A stretch of 64,000 bases of DNA from Fictibacillus gelatini DSM 15865 (lineage in GTDB: Bacteria; Bacillota; Bacilli; Bacillales; Fictibacillaceae), in assembly GCF_000430745.1 (NCBI RefSeq), contig NZ_AUMP01000006.1, positions 95,336 to 159,335 on the forward strand. Direction: 5' to 3'. This document shows, in pieces, positions 60,796 to 64,000 of the stretch (position 1 is its first letter; each line of letters begins with the position of its first letter). The notes under the pieces are model-generated. The model did no database searches, was not told where the DNA came from, and saw only the letters and a list, made by a program, of their open reading frames with translations. Position numbers and translations under genes: made by a program.

Positions 60796-61251
60796 ATGGC
60801 AAAAAACAAATTACTAAGAATGGACAATGTCGGCATCGTTGTAGAATCCCTTGATGACGCAATCTCTTTCTTCAAGGAGATTGGCTTGAACCTCGAAGGG
60901 CGAGCCACTGTCGAAGGTGAATGGGCTGGTCGCGTAACCGGACTAGGTTCTCAGTGCGTAGAGATTGCTATGATGGTTACCCCAGATGGCCACAGCCGAC
61001 TTGAACTTTCGCGATTTCTCACCCCACCTACTATATCAGATCACCGGACTGCTCCTGTAAACGCCCTCGGTTATCTACGCGTCATGTTCACCGTTGAAGA
61101 CATTGACGAAATGATATCCAGACTCACTACTAAGCATGGTGCTCAGCTCGTTGGCGAAGTGGTTCAGTACGAGGACTCGTATCGGCTCTGCTACATTCGT
61201 GGAACCGAAGGACTTCTAATCGGTTTGGCGGAACAACTCGGTAACAAATAA
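60796..61251 (+). CDS. VOC family protein
   Basis: A 151-residue glyoxalase-fold protein. LRMDNVGIVVESLDDAISFFKEIGL opens the first module (written here as two parts of the usual beta-alpha unit), and YEDSYRLCYIRGTEGLLIGL closes the second with IELAEQ-type ending as IGLAEQ. The Glu of the usual DPxGxxxE motif is changed to Gly-Leu, so metal binding may differ. ATG 60796 follows AAGGAGAT. The gene looks richer in GC than the decayed DNA around it, suggesting a separate origin. Function unknown. Confidence 0.75.
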   Translation: MAKNKLLRMDNVGIVVESLDDAISFFKEIGLNLEGRATVEGEWAGRVTGLGSQCVEIAMMVTPDGHSRLELSRFLTPPTISDHRTAPVNALGYLRVMFTVEDIDEMISRLTTKHGAQLVGEVVQYEDSYRLCYIRGTEGLLIGLAEQLGNK

Positions 61252-61360
61252 GTAAGTGCCGTTTTATAAAAATCCTTTACTGAAATATACATTACTGAAG
61301 TAAAAACTGAAACAGAAAAGCAGATTCAGGCTCTCGATTTGCACTTTTCTTGAGTAACGA

Positions 61361-61400
61361 AAAACCCCAATTTTAATGCTGAGAAAATTGGGGTTTTTTC
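61361..61400. terminator. Terminator after the VOC gene
   Basis: AAAACCCCAATTTT pairs perfectly with AAAATTGGGGTTTT around a 9-base loop, then TTC. Confidence 0.88.
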
Positions 61401-61463
61401 TTTTGGAATCTCCTAAACGTTGTAAATATGCGTTTTGCTGGTGGTACTCCTAGTTCACAAAAA

Positions 61464-61493
61464 GAAAAAGACCACGTTTTGCATGTGGTCTTA
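61464..61493 (-). terminator. Terminator of the Phr-like gene
   Basis: On the minus strand AAGACCAC pairs with GTGGTCTT around an 11-base loop, followed by TTTCTTTTT. It begins in the stop codon of the Phr-like frame. Confidence 0.75.
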
Positions 61494-61649
61494 AAGTGTT
61501 TCCCCGTGGCCTTCTTGAACAAATTTTGCAGCGATATAATGGCTTGAAAGCGTTTCTCCGTGTCCTGCTTCCTTTTTTAAGCTAAATTCAGTAACTGAAA
61601 CGGTAAATGCCAGGGCAAGACAACCTAAAATAAAAAAGAATTTCTTTAG
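61491..61649 (-). pseudogene. Phr-like exported peptide precursor with duplicated GHGETL, start codon lost
   Basis: A 52-codon frame reads LKKFFFILGCLALAFTVSVT (an export signal), then EFSLKKEAGHGETLSSHYIA and AKFVQEGHGETL to TAA at 61491. The repeated GHGETL, the second at the very C-terminus, is the layout of Phr signalling peptide precursors, where the mature 5-6-residue peptide is cut from the tail. The codon where Met is expected (61649-61647) is CTA and no ribosome site is seen. An intrinsic terminator follows at once. No rap receptor gene is adjacent. Confidence 0.6.
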
Positions 61650-61658
61650 CCTAAAAGG

Positions 61659-61681
61659 GATAGTAACAACATAGCTGTTAC
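61659..61681 (-). repeat. Dispersed motif, copy 3, upstream of the Phr-like frame
   Basis: On the minus strand AGTAACA-GCTATGT-TGTTACT forms a 7-bp hairpin; the 17 bases CAGCTATGTTGTTACTA match copy 2. Confidence 0.6.
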
Positions 61682-61757
61682 TGGTCGCGATTGGATATTA
61701 AAAATTCCAATCCGTTGTTAATTCATATTTTGCGCGCTCAAAAGAACTAAAAATGAG

Positions 61758-62105
61758 ATGAAATATTACATTTTCCGGTTAAAAAGTTGTGTTCCGGACC
61801 GCTACAGTAAACAAGTGCCGGTTAAAGACGAGTACAAACCGATTTACATTGATCCAACGTACTCCATCCCACTATTCAAGCTCGTATACAACGATTCGGT
61901 CATCACGTCCCATCACTGGGAATGGGGCAGCTTGAAAATCAAAGGCGAAACCGGGAACCGGATGTTAAGCGAATTATTGTACGATGTGCCGCCGCTCTAT
62001 CACCTTGACGAAGAGTCGTGGAAGGCAAATAAAGAAAACATTGTTCGCTATATGAAAGTGTGGGCGCCGTTTCATCAACAGGCGGTCCAGCAAGAAATGC
62101 ACTTT
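61758..62105 (+). pseudogene. Glycoside hydrolase-like fragment
   Basis: About 115 residues with PIYIDPTYSIPLFKLVYNDS, then VITSHHWEWGSLKIKG and LLYDVPPLYHLDEESW. This resembles the C-terminal catalytic part of large uncharacterised glycosidases of Paenibacillus and Bacillus (from memory). The ATG at 61758 has only a weak site, the protein should be several hundred residues longer upstream, and homology ends near 62100 where a minus-strand gene fragment begins. A remnant. Confidence 0.55.
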
Positions 62106-62243
62106 GACATGTTCGGAATATTTTTCAATAATGCGGTATAAATCACCAGCTAGCTCTTTACGCCTTTCTCTAGATAAAGCCAACCAGGATGGATAAAACT
62201 CTAATAAGATAATGATCCCGTGATTCAATTGATGTTGTTTCAT
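62100..62243 (-). pseudogene. Darcynin-like protein, N-terminal fragment
   Basis: ATG 62243 follows AAAGGAGAG. About 48 residues, including GIIILLEFYPSWLALSRERR and LYRIIEKYSEHVKVHF, resemble the start of the small darcynin family (normally about 110 residues). After about 62100 the frame reads the antisense of the glycosidase fragment and loses similarity. The rest of the gene has been replaced. Confidence 0.55.
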
Positions 62244-62291
62244 GTTTTCTCTCCTTTTATTTGAAAATGGTATTCGTTAACACATTGGCCT

Positions 62292-63287
62292 CTAGCTGCC
62301 TCCATTGCCGGAAGAAGTAGCAGCGGAAGTACTGGCTATTACTGCGATCATCGCTGCCTGCTGAGCCTGAATAATGGCTTCAATCGTTGTATAGATTCCG
62401 GTTTCCATTAAACTTGAATTTTTCATTTGATCACTAACGGTAAAATTCACTGCCATGATCACATTCAAATCTTTATGCCATTTGAACAACTTCTCAGAGT
62501 TGAGTTTTTTTAAAACATGTTGAATCGTCTCTACTTCGCCCGCTCCATTTTCCAGCAATGCGAGTAAGCCAATCTCAGGATAATGCATCGCTTTCGGCTT
62601 TCTTATATGTTGGGCAAACAGTTCATATATTTGAATGCACCGTTCAACTAAAACATATGTCTCTGTTTCCTTGTCTACAGAAAGGATGTGGCTCAAAAAT
62701 TGCAAGTCATTCCCTTTTCGAAAGCCACTCATTGCCAACTTGTCATAAAACTCTTCAACGCGTGCCATCACATCTTCCACTTCCCCATTCAATTGAGACA
62801 GAAGAACAGCAAGCGGGTAATCACTCTTTGATGTTAGGAAAATATGATTTTTCTTCATTCCTTGATATATGGCTAACGCTCTTTTGATCGCATCCGTGTA
62901 AAGGCCTTCTTTTCCATATTCAGCGAGCATAATTAAAGCGGCCATATACGTAAAGTTACCTTTGCCAAAACCGCCTTCAATCAATCGATCATAGAGTTCC
63001 ACCAACGCGTTAAGTTTTTCTTTTGGATCGTCAAACCGGGTATCAAGCATAGCGGCCATCGTAAAACGCTCTGTTCTGAGCGATGAAAACACGCTCACCT
63101 GCTGTTTAATGTAATCACTAATTTCAAGAAAACGCTGAATTTCAAACGGTCGATCTTTGACCACATATAACGACGCCACGATCATCAGCGTCCGTTGATC
63201 GGTTACTTTCCATCTCAGTTTTTCTTTTAACTCCGCATAAATCGTTTTATAGCTATCTACTTTTTGCAGTATTGATTCTAAGTGCAT
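62292..63287 (-). CDS. DUF4003 family protein
   Basis: A 331-residue soluble, largely helical protein. FTMAAMLDTRFDDPKEKLNA, then YDRLIEGGFGKGNFTYMAAL and FRKGNDLQFLSHILS are features of the DUF4003 family common in Bacillus. The C-terminal tail (TTIEAIIQAQQAAMIAVIAS and a Ser/Gly end) is also typical. ATG 63287 follows GGGGCCTGA. Function unknown. It stands alone between the fragment pair and a repeat array. Confidence 0.82.
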   Translation of the reverse strand: MHLESILQKVDSYKTIYAELKEKLRWKVTDQRTLMIVASLYVVKDRPFEIQRFLEISDYIKQQVSVFSSLRTERFTMAAMLDTRFDDPKEKLNALVELYDRLIEGGFGKGNFTYMAALIMLAEYGKEGLYTDAIKRALAIYQGMKKNHIFLTSKSDYPLAVLLSQLNGEVEDVMARVEEFYDKLAMSGFRKGNDLQFLSHILSVDKETETYVLVERCIQIYELFAQHIRKPKAMHYPEIGLLALLENGAGEVETIQHVLKKLNSEKLFKWHKDLNVIMAVNFTVSDQMKNSSLMETGIYTTIEAIIQAQQAAMIAVIASTSAATSSGNGGS

Positions 63288-63489
63288 GACTCAGGCCCCT
63301 TTGTCATTATTTTCTTATTTATACGAACGATCATAGCCAATTGTTTCATTCTTTTTTTAAGCACAACTAGTGCCCTTTCAGCTAAGAAAGTTTTTAATTT
63401 CAAGAATCTATTTTCGCCTGTAAAAAGATAAGAAGACGGAAGCAAAAAAGGATCAAACTTCTCTAGCGTGGTGCTATTTTCATGGGATC

Positions 63490-63655
63490 TGGACAATAAA
63501 CAGTTGATTTCCGACAATAAATAGACACTATCGGATAATAAATGGCCTCAGTCAGACAATAAAATTTAGTATATTTTTCACTAATTGTCCAAAAGTAAGG
63601 TTTTATTGTCTAAACCGGATGATTTATTGTCCAAATAAGAGCACATATTGTCCGA
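63490..63655. repeat. 21-bp periodic array with 4 direct and 4 inverted GACAATAA units
   Basis: Plus-strand GACAATAA (one GATAATAA) starts at 63492, 63513, 63534 and 63555. Reverse units end at 63589, 63610, 63631 and 63652. Both halves have an exact 21-base period and face each other across about 26 AT-rich bases. Consensus matches the array at 17.1 kb. Read as codons the units give DNKxxxS/L heptads, broken here by TAG codons. Confidence 0.9.
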
Positions 63656-63670
63656 GAACGAAATCATTTG

Positions 63671-64000
63671 GTAGTGTCAATAATTTTGTGTAAATCAATT
63701 TACAAGTAGAGTATGGAATTGTCTTTTTTGATTTTTCTTGTGTTCTAGTTATAGATTGAATATTCAGTCACATGAGGGGCGGAGGAGCCCCTCATGTGAC
63801 TTATGAATTTTTTTACTTTCCGTATTTTTCTTCGAACTTTTGCAGAATGCTCGGCTTGGCTTTGGCGAAGCCTGTTGAAATCCTTTCTGTCCACTTGTCA
63901 TTCATATCGACAATGGTCAAGTAGACGATTTTTTCTGCTGCCTCTATGCTTGTGAGACTGTTCATGGTCTTTAGCCGTTTTCGGATTTCCTTGTTGGTCC
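63671..64000. mobile_element. End of an IS256-family insertion sequence (partial)
   Basis: GTGTCAATAATTTTGTGTAAAT at about 63674-63695 resembles the terminal inverted repeats of IS256-type elements, and a transposase C-terminus runs inward off the right edge. Between them is a perfect 14-bp hairpin (63767-63800, GTCACATGAGGGGC). The other end and the target duplication lie outside the window. Confidence 0.65.
63813..64000 (-). CDS. IS256/mutator-type transposase, C-terminal part
   Basis: About 62 residues at the right edge: TNKEIRKRLKTMNSLTSIEA, then AEKIVYLTIVDMNDKW and a tail ending FEEKYGK. The NKEIRKR segment followed by an Ala-Glu-rich helix and the NDKW motif is typical of mutator-family transposases. 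The catalytic DDE residues would lie beyond the window. The stop is at 63813-63815. Confidence 0.65.
   Translation of the reverse strand, partial: TNKEIRKRLKTMNSLTSIEAAEKIVYLTIVDMNDKWTERISTGFAKAKPSILQKFEEKYGK

Noticed and set aside
63278..63517. 79-codon minus-strand ORF next to DUF4003
   Set aside because: No ribosome site, overlaps the repeat array and the start of the DUF4003 gene, and shows no recognisable family.

Overview
The window looks like chromosomal DNA of an endospore-forming Bacillaceae (Bacillus in the broad sense). It has a B. subtilis-type gluconate operon with its GntR operator, a dppA-dppB start, a T-box in front of a prolyl-tRNA synthetase, FosB (bacillithiol-dependent), a Spo0E-family remnant, an RsbY/RsbM/RsbK sigma-B signalling set, a phasin-UbiB pair, strong GGAGG ribosome sites and many intrinsic terminators. 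Species cannot be fixed from the sequence. No rRNA, tRNA or CRISPR array was seen. GC content was judged by eye, not computed.

Layout. 0-7.5 kb: dppAB start, an alpha/beta hydrolase, an MFS-padR efflux operon with a promoter palindrome, a membrane-anchored methyltransferase, a frameshifted WYL regulator and a UbiA-type prenyltransferase. 7.6-12.8 kb: gntR-gntK-gntP-gntZ with operator, cre-like site and terminator. 12.8-16.5 kb: two MFS exporters, the first behind a leader ORF plus terminator, the second AT-rich and beside a 5'-truncated DMT transporter. 17-21 kb: a small membrane protein, an atypical SDR and folE, then an acetyltransferase behind a 14-codon leader, and a styrene-monooxygenase-like flavoprotein. 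21.6-23.5 kb: archaeal/eukaryal-type ProRS with a Pro T-box. 23.6-32.2 kb: RsbY/RsbM/RsbK, followed by three sigma-B-like promoters driving a stress SDR, an lmo0937-type membrane peptide and a transcript of about 100 nt. An orphan siderophore-type N-hydroxylase lies between them.

32-44 kb: an MFS exporter with a structured leader and a decayed second copy of its 3' end, a TetR-MBL operon under a doubled operator, the alkylation-repair operon adaA-alkA-ogt, and assorted GNAT, MBL, ADH, DinB and VOC genes. 43-51 kb: POT peptide transporter, a KAS II gene divergent from an MmyB-like regulator, fosB, a PbuE-like purine exporter with deoD, and a TrmB regulator. 51-60 kb: a DMT gene broken by one stop codon, a LysR, an SDR and WYL pair, a YwjA-type ABC exporter, a phasin and UbiB. 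60-64 kb is a decaying accessory zone: a sigma-like pseudogene, a Phr-like peptide with a duplicated GHGETL segment, two truncated genes joined head to head, a DUF4003 gene and the end of an IS256-type element.

The most unusual signals are short intergenic tandem arrays. Three have an exact 21-bp period (at 2.5, 17.1 and 63.5 kb; the last has four units in one orientation and four inverted). One has a period of about 51 bp (48.5 kb), with a stray copy at 32.8 kb. All periods are multiples of three and one frame is largely open. A second theme is leader control of resistance-type genes (12.8, 19.4 and 34.1 kb). A third is gene decay: two single-base homopolymer frameshifts, a nonsense codon, a broken Spo0E-like gene and several fragments.
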